Of a stretch of DNA of 64,000 nucleotides, positions 18,231 to 26,981 are shown piece after piece. The number at the start of each line of letters is the position of its first letter. Within the stretch, counting starts at the first letter, position 1. Below the pieces are notes generated by a model. It saw nothing but the letters and a program-made list of their open reading frames with translations, was not told the origin of the DNA and searched no databases. This DNA is from JALOLG01 sp963722415 (lineage in GTDB: Bacteria; Actinomycetota; Acidimicrobiia; Acidimicrobiales; Ilumatobacteraceae): contig CAVRNI010000057.1 in assembly GCA_963722415.1 (NCBI GenBank), positions 62,001 to 126,000 of the forward strand, written 5' to 3'. The position numbers and the translations under genes are program-made.

Positions 18231-19056
18231 TCAGCTGATCTCCGGCACCGGTGCGTCGAGGAACGGCAGGATCATGGCCAGCAGCCATTCGCGCGCGATC
18301 GAGGAGCCCGGAGCCGGGCGGCACGAAGTGGGTCGTGCCAGGAAGTACCGCGAGCTGCGACCTCGGCATCTCGCCCAGGTCACCCATCACGCCACCGCCG
18401 AGCAACCCGAAGAGTTCGACGGCGTGCTCGAGCGTCACGACGTCGGAGTCTCCGAGGACGATCATGGTGGGGGCGACGATGGCGCGGATGTCGTCCGCCG
18501 GCCACGCGTACGGGGTCGTGTCGAGCCGCTTGAGCTTGTCGACCAGCTGGGGAAAATCCCCTGGATTCGGCGCGGTGCGGAGGTAGGCCTCCTCGATCGG
18601 CGAGCCGACGAACATCTCGGGTGTGATCGACGGGAACATCTCGAGCGCCACTGCGTGCATGCCGTCGCTGGTGTACGAAGCCGATGCGACCACGACCTTG
18701 CGCACCACGCCGGGATGCCGGATCGCCACCTGGAGGGCGATTCCGCCACCCATGCTGTAGCCCACGACATCGGCCTCCTCGACCCCGAGATGAACCAGCA
18801 GTGCCGCCGAATCGTCGGCCATCTGCTCGTACGTGATCGGGCGGTCGATGTCGGCGGTGTGGCCATGGCCCTGCTGCTCGACGGCGATCACCTGCCGCGA
18901 CGCGGCCAGGCCCGGCAGGATCGCGTCCATGAGGTCGATCGTCATGTAGGCGCCGTGCAGCAGCAGCAACGGTGCGCCCTCGCCGTGGATCTCGTAGTAC
19001 ATCTCGAGACCGTTGACCGGCGCGTAGCCGGTCCGGGGATCACTGGTTGTTGACAT
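18231..19056 (-). CDS. Alpha/beta hydrolase (frameshift near the C-terminus)
   Basis: ATG 19056 starts MSTTSDPRTGYAPVNGLEMY. Catalytic elements: oxyanion HGAYMT in LLLLHGAYMT, nucleophile Ser in VVGYSMGGGIAL near residue 98, acid in MIVLGDSDVV near 205, and His in LPGTTHFVPPG near 250. Near 18295 the frame breaks; the other frame gives the expected tail REWLLAMILPFLDAPVPEIS ending at TGA 18231. Around 270 residues, a normal length for an esterase or C-C bond hydrolase. The flavin monooxygenase gene is 39 bases upstream on the same strand, so the pair may be an operon. Substrate unknown. Confidence 0.82.
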
Positions 19057-19094
19057 CTCTGGAGGCTCCGATCGCTGACTGCTCCCGAATGGGC

Positions 19095-20330
19095 CTAGAA
19101 GAACGAGGCCGGCGGCATCCCGAGGCGCAGCTGGCCGACGTTCTCCCACGTGCGCTCGTACTGCAGCGTCACGTGGGTGCGCACCATGTTGAGGTCGCGG
19201 AAGTAGCGCTCGATCCGCTCGCCCTTGCGCGCCGCGGTCGACCCGCCGGTGCGGAACACGAGCTCGACGGCCTGGCTGCACAGTTCGATGACCTGCTGCT
19301 CGATGAGGATCAGGCGACGCTCGTTCTCGTCGCTCACCGGCACGCCGTTCGCCGCTGACTGCTCCGACTGCTGCGTCCACGAGTGGGCGACCTGCCAGAG
19401 CGCGGCCTCGGCGGTGTCGACGAGCGCGGTCGCCTGACCAAGGATCCGCTGGAACACCGTCAGGTCGGCGCGGAGCGGCGACGCCGGACCGTACTGATGG
19501 CGGGTCGTGAGGACCTCGATGTACTCATCGATCGCAGCCTGGGCGATGCCGACCGCCACCGCCGCCGGCTCCGAGATGAGCAGCGGCACGAGGGGCCCGG
19601 CCCGGTAGATCGGGTTCTCGTGCACGTTGCGACCGGGGAACTCGACGACCGGCCGCGTCGGGTTGGGCGAAGGGACCGTGTGGTGCTCGGGGATGAACAG
19701 GTCCTCGACGACGACGCGGCGCGAACCGGTGCCGCGCATCCCGAGCGTGTTCCAGTTGTCGACGATCTCGTACTGGTCGCGGCGCATGGCCACCCATCGC
19801 GTGTCGACCGGCTCGTCGCCCGACGTGGGGGCGATGACCGCACCACCGATGAAGTGCGTCGCGACATCACAGCCCGAGCTGTAGTCCCATCCGCCGCTCA
19901 CGACATACCCGCCGTCGACCTTGATCGCCGGTGCGGGCAGGTTCGACAGCGGGCAGCGGAAGTCGCCGTCGCCGAACAGCTCGATCTGGCCCTGCTCGTC
20001 GAACAGCGCGGTGACGAGGTTGTGGCCGGCCATCAGCCCGTACACCCAACCGCTCGACGGGCAGCCACGCGAGAGCTCGGCCGTGATCCGCAGGAACGTG
20101 TCGAGCCCGAACTCGTAGCCACCGAAGCGCCGCGGCTGCAGCACGCGGAAGAACCCGGCGTCGACGTAGTCCTGCGCCGTGGAGTCGGGGAGCCGCCCGA
20201 GCTCCTCACACTCGTCCTGCCGGGCGCGCAACGTGTCGCGCATCGCCACCGCCCGACCGACGAGCTCGTCGGGCGTCAGGTCGGGGTCCGGGAGCTCGAC
20301 ACTGCTCGTGCGACGATCCTGGAGCGTCAA
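19095..20330 (-). CDS. Flavin-dependent monooxygenase of the acyl-CoA dehydrogenase fold (HsaA/HpaB-like)
   Basis: A 411-residue protein if started at TTG 20330, which follows GGAAGGAGACCCA; no ATG or GTG fits better. It has the ACAD-fold arrangement of two-component monooxygenases: LGRLPDSTAQDYVDAGFFRV, QPRRFGGYEFGL, SRGCPSSGWVYGLMAGH, the substrate/flavin region GGWDYSSGCDVATHFIGG, NWNTLGMRGTGSRRVVVED, and the C-terminal FRTGGSTAARKGERIERYFR. The last motif (GGS..A.....I.RYFRD) is typical of HsaA and DszC-like hydroxylases, which use FMNH2 from a separate reductase to hydroxylate aromatics or oxidise sulfur compounds. Followed by an alpha/beta hydrolase. Substrate unknown. Confidence 0.85.
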   Translation of the reverse strand: MTLQDRRTSSVELPDPDLTPDELVGRAVAMRDTLRARQDECEELGRLPDSTAQDYVDAGFFRVLQPRRFGGYEFGLDTFLRITAELSRGCPSSGWVYGLMAGHNLVTALFDEQGQIELFGDGDFRCPLSNLPAPAIKVDGGYVVSGGWDYSSGCDVATHFIGGAVIAPTSGDEPVDTRWVAMRRDQYEIVDNWNTLGMRGTGSRRVVVEDLFIPEHHTVPSPNPTRPVVEFPGRNVHENPIYRAGPLVPLLISEPAAVAVGIAQAAIDEYIEVLTTRHQYGPASPLRADLTVFQRILGQATALVDTAEAALWQVAHSWTQQSEQSAANGVPVSDENERRLILIEQQVIELCSQAVELVFRTGGSTAARKGERIERYFRDLNMVRTHVTLQYERTWENVGQLRLGMPPASFF

Positions 20331-20410
20331 TGGGTCTCCTTCCGTGCACCCCCCTCGGAACCGAGCGCACTCTATTAGGTTCATCTCATCCGCTCGGGCG
20401 GAGGGGCCCC

Positions 20411-21460
20411 ATGAAGATCTTCATCAGCTACCGACGCGACGACACGGCCGGTCGCGCGGGGCGTCTGTTCGACCTCCTCGCCACGCGGTTCGGAGCGCGA
20501 AACGTGTTCCAGGACGTGACGGCGATCGAGCCCGGCACCGATTTCACCCAGCGGGTGGACGAGGCCATCGCGCAGTGCGACGCCACCCTCGTGGTGATCG
20601 GTTCCGATTGGCTCTCGATGAGCGGACCCGACGGCACGCGACGGCTCGACGAACCGGACGACTACGTGCGGCGTGAGGTGGGCGCGGCGCTGGCAGCCGG
20701 CGTGCGCGTGGTGCCGGTGCTCGTCGATCGCGCCGAGCTCCCGGCGCCCGAGGATCTGCCCGAAGCGCTGCGACCGCTTGCCCAACGCCAAGCAGTCGCG
20801 CTGCGTGACGCCACGTGGCACCAAGACGTCGACGCGCTGGTCCGCGGGCTGGAGGGCGAGGCGCTGATCGAAACACCGCGACGTCGAGGGCTGGGGCGTC
20901 GGTGGCCGCTCGTTGCGGGGGCGGCTGCCGTCCTGGTCGTGGCCGGGCTCGTCGGGTGGACATTGCTCGGAGACGACGACGACAACGACGACAACGGCGA
21001 CAACGGCGCCGAATCGCTCCCTGACCGGCTGACGGAATGCCCCGTTCCGGATACCTCGTGGGCACCGATCGAGGTCCGCGACGGCGCCACGGGTGTACAA
21101 CTCATGGACACGCAGACGTTTGCCTACACCGTGAAGGAGGCCGCGTACCGCGTCGAGCCATCGGGTGAGAAGTTGGTCGTCTTGCGCGCCGAGCTCGAGA
21201 ACCGAACCGTCCCGGTCGAAGGCACACACGACGACGACACCGGGTTCAGCCACACCATGTTCGACAGGCTGCTGGTCGACGGCCTGTCCGTCGGTACCCC
21301 GTACTGCTTCGTGGTCGTGGTCGGCGACGAATTCCAGATCGAACCGGGCCAGCATGCGGACGCGCTCGTGGGATACCTGACGTCCGAGGTCGTCGATGGC
21401 GCCCGGCTCGTCGTCGAGACCGATGGCGACCAGGAGATCGAGTTCACCCCAGCCGGTTGA
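20411..21460 (+). CDS. TIR domain - transmembrane - extracytoplasmic domain protein
   Basis: A 349-residue protein. ATG 20411 follows GGAGGGGCCCC. Residues 1-145 form a TIR domain: KIFISYRRDDTAGRAGRL (box 1), NVFQDVTAIEPGTDFTQRV, TLVVIGSDWLS, RREVGAALAAGVRVVPVLVD and the closing ALRDATWHQDVDALV. One transmembrane helix follows (WPLVAGAAAVLVVAGLVGWT, about 165-184), then an Asp/Asn-rich linker and a beta-rich domain of about 150 residues with EKLVVLRAELENRT, resembling DUF4352-type extracytoplasmic modules. With TIR inside and the other domain outside it looks like a signalling receptor. Bacterial TIR domains can be scaffolds or NAD hydrolases; which applies is not visible. Adjacent genes are metabolic, not a recognisable defence operon. 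Confidence 0.8.
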   Translation: MKIFISYRRDDTAGRAGRLFDLLATRFGARNVFQDVTAIEPGTDFTQRVDEAIAQCDATLVVIGSDWLSMSGPDGTRRLDEPDDYVRREVGAALAAGVRVVPVLVDRAELPAPEDLPEALRPLAQRQAVALRDATWHQDVDALVRGLEGEALIETPRRRGLGRRWPLVAGAAAVLVVAGLVGWTLLGDDDDNDDNGDNGAESLPDRLTECPVPDTSWAPIEVRDGATGVQLMDTQTFAYTVKEAAYRVEPSGEKLVVLRAELENRTVPVEGTHDDDTGFSHTMFDRLLVDGLSVGTPYCFVVVVGDEFQIEPGQHADALVGYLTSEVVDGARLVVETDGDQEIEFTPAG

Positions 21461-21466
21461 CGTGGC

Positions 21467-21778
21467 TCAGAGCGGCGGGCGCACGGACGGGACCGCGGTG
21501 TCGAGCGCCGACGGCGTCGTGATGCCGAGTCCGACGACCAGGGACTCGAGGGCGACCGCCCAACTCTCGTAGTACGGGCGGTCAGGATCTTCGGCGACGG
21601 CGTCGATCAGGCGCTGCCGGAACGCGTCCCATGGGAGATCGAGCTGCTCGACGAGCGCGACCGCGATCGCCAGCGCGCGTCCCTCCCAGGGCGCTGCGAA
21701 AACGAGCTCACCGTTGTCGCGCGGGAGTGCGCCTACGCCGTCCATCAGCGCGACGTCATCGGGGAGTTGGGCGGTCAC
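21467..21778 (-). CDS. Nitrile hydratase accessory (activator) protein
   Basis: A 103-residue protein starting at GTG 21778, which overlaps the stop of the alpha subunit gene (GTGA). It reads LPRDNGELVFAAPWEGRALA, then LPWDAFRQRLIDAV and YYESWAVALESLVV, the pattern of the small NHase activator/beta-N-terminal-like family (TIGR03889-type), which escorts cobalt and helps oxidise the active-site cysteines. Third gene of the beta-alpha-activator operon. Confidence 0.85.
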   Translation of the reverse strand: MTAQLPDDVALMDGVGALPRDNGELVFAAPWEGRALAIAVALVEQLDLPWDAFRQRLIDAVAEDPDRPYYESWAVALESLVVGLGITTPSALDTAVPSVRPPL

Positions 21779-22449
21779 AGCCGCTGTACTCCGATCATCG
21801 AGTCGCGCGTCACGAGGGCCGCCAGATCCTCCTCGGTGTAGTCGTCCGTGCCGGGTGGTCGCTCGGGCAGCACGAGGTAGCGCACCTCGGCACTCGAGTC
21901 CCACACCTCGATGCTGACGTCGTCGGGCAGCACGGTGCCCATCTCGGCGAGGAGGGCACGCGGCTCGCGCACTGCACGCGAACGGTACGCGGGCGACTTG
22001 TACCACGTGGGCGGCAAGCCGAGCGTCGGCCACGGGTAGCACGAGCACAACGTGCAGACGACGAGGTTGTGCACGTCCGGCGTGTTCTCGACGACCACCA
22101 TGTGATCGCCCTCCGGCCCGGCGAAGCCGAGCTCGGCGATGGCGGCCGTCGCGTCGGCGAGCAACCACGCCTTGTAGTCCGGATCGACCCATGCTTTGGC
22201 AACCACCCTGGCACCGTTGAGCGGGCCGAGGTTGTGCTCGAAGTTCGCCACGATGGCATCGAGCCGATCGGTGTCGAGCATGCCGTGCTCCACGAGCACC
22301 GACTCGATCGCGGCGACCCGAGCTTCCACCGCCGAGAGCGGCGCCGGACGGTGCGCGTGACCGTGGTCGTCATGTTCGTGGTCGCCATGTTCGTGGTCGT
22401 CGTGGTCGTGATCGTCGTGATCGTGCGTCGGATCGGCTCCGTCGCTCAC
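21775..22449 (-). CDS. Nitrile hydratase alpha subunit, cobalt type, with His-rich N-terminus
   Basis: A 224-residue protein. GTG 22449 follows GAGGAGGAACG and overlaps the beta stop. The metal site is VVCTLCSCYPWP near residue 128: C-T-L-C-S-C is the cobalt-type motif (iron enzymes have C-S-L-C). Further conserved blocks are LGPLNGARVVAKAWVDP and PPTWYKSPAYRSRAVREPR. Before the catalytic domain, residues about 8-33 hold eleven histidines in 26 positions mixed with Asp and Glu, probably binding divalent metal such as cobalt. The enzyme hydrates nitriles to amides. No amidase gene is adjacent. Confidence 0.92.
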   Translation of the reverse strand: MSDGADPTHDHDDHDHDDHEHGDHEHDDHGHAHRPAPLSAVEARVAAIESVLVEHGMLDTDRLDAIVANFEHNLGPLNGARVVAKAWVDPDYKAWLLADATAAIAELGFAGPEGDHMVVVENTPDVHNLVVCTLCSCYPWPTLGLPPTWYKSPAYRSRAVREPRALLAEMGTVLPDDVSIEVWDSSAEVRYLVLPERPPGTDDYTEEDLAALVTRDSMIGVQRL

Positions 22450-23078
22450 CGTTCCTCCTCGAGGTAGCTCTCCCAGAGGTCGACATGAACGACCTCGCCG
22501 TCGGCGCCGCCGTCGCCCCACAGCTCACGAGCCGTGAAGCGCACCGAGTAGGTCGGCTCGTGCACGCGATCGGCGCCGTGCGCTTCGACGTCGGGCACGC
22601 TGTACGAACCGTCGAGCCGCACGACCACCCCGCGTTTGCCCTGCGTGTAGCGCGGCGCGCGGGTGTGACCCGGCGGATGCCATTCGCGTACGCGAACGCG
22701 GTCGCCGACGGCGAAGCGGGCGGTGGTTCGATCCGGCTGCGGCGACGGCGGAACCACCCCACGGTCCGGGCGCGACAGCGGGAAGCGACCGCCGGCTCGG
22801 CGGTCGAGCTCCTCGGCGGACACGAGCCCGGCCTCGACGATGAGCGTCGAGATGCCCGTCAACCAATGCTCGTAGTACGACGACGTGAGGTAGTGCCCCG
22901 GGTCCATCCGCTCGATGCTGTGACGGAACGCGCCGCCGGAGTACCGCAGCGCCGACCCGGCCGCCGCGCTGATCCGGAACGTGCGCCGCTCCCAGTCCTC
23001 GTGGAACACCGGCTCGTCGGGTTCGATCTCGACCGGACCGAACCCCTCCAGACCGCCGAGGTCGTGGATGCCATCCAT
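22446..23078 (-). CDS. Nitrile hydratase beta subunit
   Basis: A 210-residue protein starting MDGIHDLGGLEGFGPVEIEP at ATG 23078, the highly conserved start of NHase beta subunits, then EDWERRTFRISAAAG and HYLTSSYYEHWLTGISTLIV. The C-terminal SH3-like barrel has FAVGDRVRVREWHPPGHTR, RYTQGKRGVVVRLDGSYSVP and LWESYLEEE. It is first in the operon (beta, alpha, activator), the order of cobalt NhlBAE operons. Its start is 48 bases from the divergent amidotransferase gene, so both promoters share that gap. Confidence 0.92.
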   Translation of the reverse strand: MDGIHDLGGLEGFGPVEIEPDEPVFHEDWERRTFRISAAAGSALRYSGGAFRHSIERMDPGHYLTSSYYEHWLTGISTLIVEAGLVSAEELDRRAGGRFPLSRPDRGVVPPSPQPDRTTARFAVGDRVRVREWHPPGHTRAPRYTQGKRGVVVRLDGSYSVPDVEAHGADRVHEPTYSVRFTARELWGDGGADGEVVHVDLWESYLEEER

Positions 23079-23126
23079 CGCACCAGCCTCCCACGCGCGA
23101 GAAGGCGCGCCAGTAGGTTGTCGCCC

Positions 23127-23816
23127 GTGCCGTCGGCGTTGATCATCCAGCACGGAGAAAACGGTCCGGCGGGACTCGTCGCCGACCGCCTCGAGCATCA
23201 CGGGTACGAGCTCCACCCCTGGTTGGTGAGCGCGGCGGACAACGGGAACCGGATCGTTCCCGACGCAACCGACTTCGAGCTCGTCGTTCCACTCGGGTCG
23301 GCGCACAGCGTCTACGACGTCGAGATGGTCGGCTCGTGGATCGACGACGAGCTCGATGTGCTGCGCGCCGCCCATGACAACGGTGTCCCGGTGTTCGGCA
23401 TCTGCTTCGGGGCCCAGGCACTCTGCACGGCACTGGGCGGAGTCGTCGAACGCTCACCGGAGTACGAAGCCGGTTGGGTCGAGGTCGACACCGATGACGA
23501 TGCGGTCGTGCCGCGCGGTCCCTGGTTCACGTGGCACGGCGACCGGTGCGTCGTGCCAGAGGGCGTCGACGTGCTGGCCCGCAACGCGGTCGCCGTCCAG
23601 GCGTTCCGGCACGGCACCAGCGCGGCCGTGCAGTTCCATCCCGAGGTCACACGCGACATCGTGCAGGACTGGATCGCCGAGCTCGACGCGGCGTGGTTCG
23701 CGCGCAAGGGCATCGATACCGACGCGATGCTCGACGGCTTCGCGCGCCATCGCGACACCGCGCTCGTCAACCTCCATCGCATGCTCGACCGGTTCCTCGA
23801 CGACACGCGCCGCTGA
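23127..23816 (+). CDS. Class I glutamine amidotransferase domain protein (GuaA-like, stand-alone)
   Basis: A 229-residue protein. The nucleophile Cys lies in VPVFGICFGAQALCTALGG near residue 92, and the His-Glu pair in AVQFHPEVTRDIV near 175, as in class I GATases. Stand-alone members resemble the GMP-synthase glutaminase domain but are usually hydrolases or amidotransferases of unknown target. GTG 23127 has TAGGTT (23114-23119) seven bases upstream, a leaderless-type -10. The P450 gene follows after 9 bases, so the two are likely co-transcribed. Confidence 0.82.
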   Translation: MPSALIIQHGENGPAGLVADRLEHHGYELHPWLVSAADNGNRIVPDATDFELVVPLGSAHSVYDVEMVGSWIDDELDVLRAAHDNGVPVFGICFGAQALCTALGGVVERSPEYEAGWVEVDTDDDAVVPRGPWFTWHGDRCVVPEGVDVLARNAVAVQAFRHGTSAAVQFHPEVTRDIVQDWIAELDAAWFARKGIDTDAMLDGFARHRDTALVNLHRMLDRFLDDTRR

Positions 23817-23825
23817 CGTGCCGAC

Positions 23826-25106
23826 ATGACCGGACCGGTGTCCCGCCCCGACTCAGTGCCGGGTGTCGACATCGTCTCCCACGACGTCTACGCGGCGGGC
23901 ATCCCGCACGACGGATACGACCGGTTGCGCCGCGAGGCACCGGTCGCATGGGTCAACGAGACCGCTGCCAACGGTCACACCGGCGCCGGCTTCTGGGCGG
24001 TGACGCGCTGGGACGAGCTCGTCGCCGTGCACAAGGACTGGCGCACCTACTCGTCCGAGGTCGGCGGGACCGAGATCGAGGAGCTCGCCGCCGACGCCAT
24101 CGAGGCCCGCAAGACGATGCTCGAGACCGACCCGCCCCGTCACACCCGGTTGCGCCAGCTCGTCAACCCGCCGTTCTCGAAGTCGATGGTCGCGACGTAC
24201 GGCGACGCCGCCACCCGGCTCGTCGAGTCCGTGCTCGACGAGGCGCTCGCGCGCCCGGAGCTCGACGCCGTCGAGCACATCGCCCGGGCGCTGCCGATCC
24301 GCATGCTCACCGGCATCCTCGGGGTTCCCGACGAAGACGCCGACCAGCTCTTCGGTTGGGCCGACCAGATCGTCTACCACGCCGACCCGGACTACTCGGC
24401 GGCCGTCATCGACGCCGTCGACACCGACCCGTACCGCCTCCTGCCGTTTCGCAGCCCGGTCAGCGAGCGCGTCTTCGACTACGTCGAGCGCATCATCGCC
24501 GCCCGTGGTCACCATCCGGCCGGCGACGTCATCTCGGTGCTCGCCGACGCGGCGGTCGACGGTGAGCCGTTGTCGGCACGCGAGCGTGGCACGTTCTTCC
24601 TGCTGCTCCTGATCGCCGGGAACGAGACGACCCGGCACTCGCTCTCACACGCCCTGATCGCGTTCGCCGAATGCCCGGGCGAGCTCGAGCGGCTGCGCGC
24701 CGACCCGGCGTTGCTCGATTCTGCGGTCGAGGAGGTGCTCCGCTGGGCGAGTCCCCAGGTGCACTTCCGTCGCACCGCGATGGCCGACACGCAACTCGCC
24801 GGTGTGCCGATCGCGACCGGTGACAAGGTCGTCACCTGGTACGTGGCGGCCAACTTCGACCCGGCGCAGTTCGACGATCCGCACCGGTTCGACGTCGGAC
24901 GCTCACCCAACCGTCACGTCACGTTCGGTGGCGGTGGCCCACACCTGTGCCTCGGTCAATGGATGGCACGCCTCGAGGTCCGGGTCTTCCTCGAAGCGCT
25001 CGTCAGTCGCGTCGACCATCTCGAGCTCGCCGGGCCCGTCGAGCGCGTCCGCAGCAACTTCATCAACGGGGTCAAGCGGCTCCCGATCGCCTGGCGGGCA
25101 CGCTGA
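23826..25106 (+). CDS. Cytochrome P450 (paralogue of the one at 3160)
   Basis: A 426-residue P450. The I-helix motif is LIAGNETTRHS (about 262), ExxR is EEVLR, and the heme-binding loop is the canonical FGGGGPHLCLG with Cys375. Substrate-recognition region 1 includes MLETDPPRHTRLRQLVNPPF. The tail GPVERVRSNFINGVKRLP matches the first P450 almost exactly. The pair probably belong to one family; steroid, fatty-acid or terpenoid hydroxylation is typical of related actinobacterial enzymes (inference). It follows the amidotransferase gene by 9 bases. Confidence 0.9.
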   Translation: MTGPVSRPDSVPGVDIVSHDVYAAGIPHDGYDRLRREAPVAWVNETAANGHTGAGFWAVTRWDELVAVHKDWRTYSSEVGGTEIEELAADAIEARKTMLETDPPRHTRLRQLVNPPFSKSMVATYGDAATRLVESVLDEALARPELDAVEHIARALPIRMLTGILGVPDEDADQLFGWADQIVYHADPDYSAAVIDAVDTDPYRLLPFRSPVSERVFDYVERIIAARGHHPAGDVISVLADAAVDGEPLSARERGTFFLLLLIAGNETTRHSLSHALIAFAECPGELERLRADPALLDSAVEEVLRWASPQVHFRRTAMADTQLAGVPIATGDKVVTWYVAANFDPAQFDDPHRFDVGRSPNRHVTFGGGGPHLCLGQWMARLEVRVFLEALVSRVDHLELAGPVERVRSNFINGVKRLPIAWRAR

Positions 25107-25151
25107 GCCCTGCCTCCTGATGCGCGGGTCCGCGCGCGTAGCGTGAGCGAC

Positions 25152-25970
25152 GTGTCACCCCTGATGTCCGTGGAGGACCTCGCCGCCTGCCTCGACGACT
25201 CCGACGTCGTCGTCTGTGATGTGCGTTGGTACCTCAACGACCCGTATCGCGGGCGGCGCGAGTACGACGACGCGCACGTCCCCGGCGCCACGTTCGTCGA
25301 CCTGCACAACGATCTCGCCGGCAGCGTCGGCGGCGGCCGTCATCCGCTGCCCACCACGTACGAGTTCGCCGCCCACCTGAGCCGGCTCGGCATCGGACCC
25401 GGCGACCTCGTCGTCGCCTACGACAGCGCCGGCGGTGCGGTGGCTTCACGCCTGTGGTGGATGTTGCACGCGATCGGCCACGACCGCACGGCCGTCCTCG
25501 ACGGCGGCTACCAGGCCTGGGAAGCGGCCGGACGGCCGACGACCGACGTCGTCGTCGCCCGCGTGCCGACCGGGTACCCGGTCGTGAAGGGCTGGCGAGG
25601 CGTCGTCGACGCCGACGAGATCACCGACCTCGTGGAGAGCGGCACGACCCTGATCGACGCCCGCGCCGCCGAGCGGTTCCGCGGCGAGGTCGAACCGATC
25701 GATCCGCGAGCCGGTCACATCCCGGGCGCGATCAACCTGCCACACCTCGACAACCTGGGCTCGGAGGGTCGTCACCGATCGGCCGACGAGCTCGCCGGAC
25801 GCTTCGCAACCGTCGGTTCGGCGCCGGTCGTCTACTGCGGTAGCGGGGTCACCGCCTGCCACGAACTGCTCGCGATGTCGATCGCGGGCATCACCGACGC
25901 CCGTCTGTATCCCGGCTCGTGGAGCGACTGGTCGTCGCAACCCGACCGCCCGGTCGCCACTGGCGACTGA
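25152..25970 (+). CDS. Two-domain rhodanese (thiosulfate/3-mercaptopyruvate sulfurtransferase)
   Basis: About 272 residues. Domain 1 (to about 120) is the inactive-type rhodanese with GRREYDDAHVPGATFVDLHN and DGGYQAWEAAG. Domain 2 has RGEVEPIDPRAGHIPGAINL and the active-site loop YCGSGVTACHELLA, with the persulfide-forming Cys in CGSGVTA; CRKGVT is typical of thiosulfate sulfurtransferases and CGTGVT or CGSGVT of mercaptopyruvate enzymes. GTG 25152 is chosen because TAGCGT (25139-25144) lies seven bases upstream, a leaderless-type -10; GTG 25143, three codons earlier, is possible. It transfers sulfane sulfur from thiosulfate or 3-mercaptopyruvate to an acceptor thiol or cyanide; a cyanide-linked role beside nitrile hydratase would be speculation. 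Confidence 0.88.
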   Translation: MSPLMSVEDLAACLDDSDVVVCDVRWYLNDPYRGRREYDDAHVPGATFVDLHNDLAGSVGGGRHPLPTTYEFAAHLSRLGIGPGDLVVAYDSAGGAVASRLWWMLHAIGHDRTAVLDGGYQAWEAAGRPTTDVVVARVPTGYPVVKGWRGVVDADEITDLVESGTTLIDARAAERFRGEVEPIDPRAGHIPGAINLPHLDNLGSEGRHRSADELAGRFATVGSAPVVYCGSGVTACHELLAMSIAGITDARLYPGSWSDWSSQPDRPVATGD

Positions 25971-25986
25971 TCGCGCCCGTCGCTGG

Positions 25987-26307
25987 CTACGCGCCGGGCG
26001 GGGTGTACTGCACCGTCTGATTCGTCGCGGCGTCGATCTCCTCCGGCGTGAGCAGGACGACGGTGCGGACCGTCGCGCCACCGGACGCGCTCACGCTGAG
26101 CGCGAGGGCCGCAGCCGCCGCGTTGTCGGGCAGGTCAGCAATCGCGAAGACGTCGGTGTCGCCGAATGCGAAGTAGATCGACTCCAGGGTGCCGCCGACG
26201 CTCTCCGCCGCCGCTTGACCAGCGGCCTTGCGGGCCGAGCCTCCCTTCGAGACGACCCCCTTGACGCCGTCGAGTGTGTAGCTGACCTGGAGCAGGTACT
26301 TGGGCAT
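25987..26307 (-). CDS. GYD domain protein
   Basis: A 106-residue protein with the GYD-family layout: YLLQVSYTLDGVKGVVSKGG, SVGGTLESIYFAFGDTDVFA and a ferredoxin-like ending with VRTVVLLTPEEIDAAT. GGAGGTG stands 5 bases before ATG 26307. These small dimeric alpha-beta barrel proteins have no established function. It is convergent with the rhodanese gene, 16 bases apart. Confidence 0.85.
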   Translation of the reverse strand: MPKYLLQVSYTLDGVKGVVSKGGSARKAAGQAAAESVGGTLESIYFAFGDTDVFAIADLPDNAAAAALALSVSASGGATVRTVVLLTPEEIDAATNQTVQYTPPGA

Positions 26308-26426
26308 CGTGCACCTCCATGTCGTTGACGGGCCAGTCGTCGAGCGGTGTCTCGACGATCTGTGACGCCCCCTCGCTGATTCGGAATCGTAGGCATCTGC
26401 GAACGCCGTCGCTCACCCGACGTCGT

Positions 26427-26923
26427 TCAGCGGTGGGCCAGCGACCGACAGGCGTGATAGGTGGCCCCGTCGCGGGCGAGGTCACTGCGCACGAGCACGA
26501 TCTCGTCGACCCGGAACTCCGCCGCGACCGGCGTGCCCGTCGAGGTCGGCAGGTGGCGCCGCGCCGAAGGCGGGCCAGCGTGAGATGACCGTTGAAGGAT
26601 CGTGGTCCGGGTGGCATGCCGACACCGGCGGTGGCAGCACCGGCGACGGCCGCGAGGTCGTGCAACCCGGCGACCGGGACGACCAGTGCGCTCGGACCGA
26701 GCCGGCGCACGACCGGCCCCAACACCGCGGTCGCGGCAGGGAGCGTCACGTCGGCGAGGCTGGCGACGACGTCCGACGGTTCGGCGTCGCCGAAGAACCG
26801 AACGGTGACATGCCAGTTCGGCGGTGGTACCCAACGCACCCCGGGCTCGTCAGGTCGGGGCAGGGAACGCAGGCGCTCCACGACCGGCGCGGGAGGCCAC
26901 ACGGCGAGGAACAGTCGAGCCAC
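26427..26923 (-). CDS. thpR: RNA 2',3'-cyclic phosphodiesterase / 2'-5' RNA ligase (2H family; one frameshift)
   Basis: GTG 26923 begins VARLFLAVWPPAPVVERL, the standard ThpR start. The two HxTx motifs of the 2H phosphoesterase fold are present: HVTVRFFGD near residue 40 and HLTLARLRRG near 120. After the second motif the frame breaks near 26550; the other frame supplies the expected C-terminus FRVDEIVLVRSDLARDGATY to the stop at 26427. The family hydrolyses 2',3'-cyclic phosphates or joins tRNA halves; its physiological role in bacteria is unclear. Confidence 0.8.
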
Positions 26924-26981
26924 GCACCGAGCGTTGCACTCGGTCGCACCACCGGTCCGACTGCGGGACAACAATGTCGAT

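Noticed and set aside
20411..21460. A TIR-based defence island
   Set aside because: Neighbours are a flavin monooxygenase and nitrile hydratase; no nuclease, NTPase, effector or mobile element is adjacent, so only the single gene is flagged.
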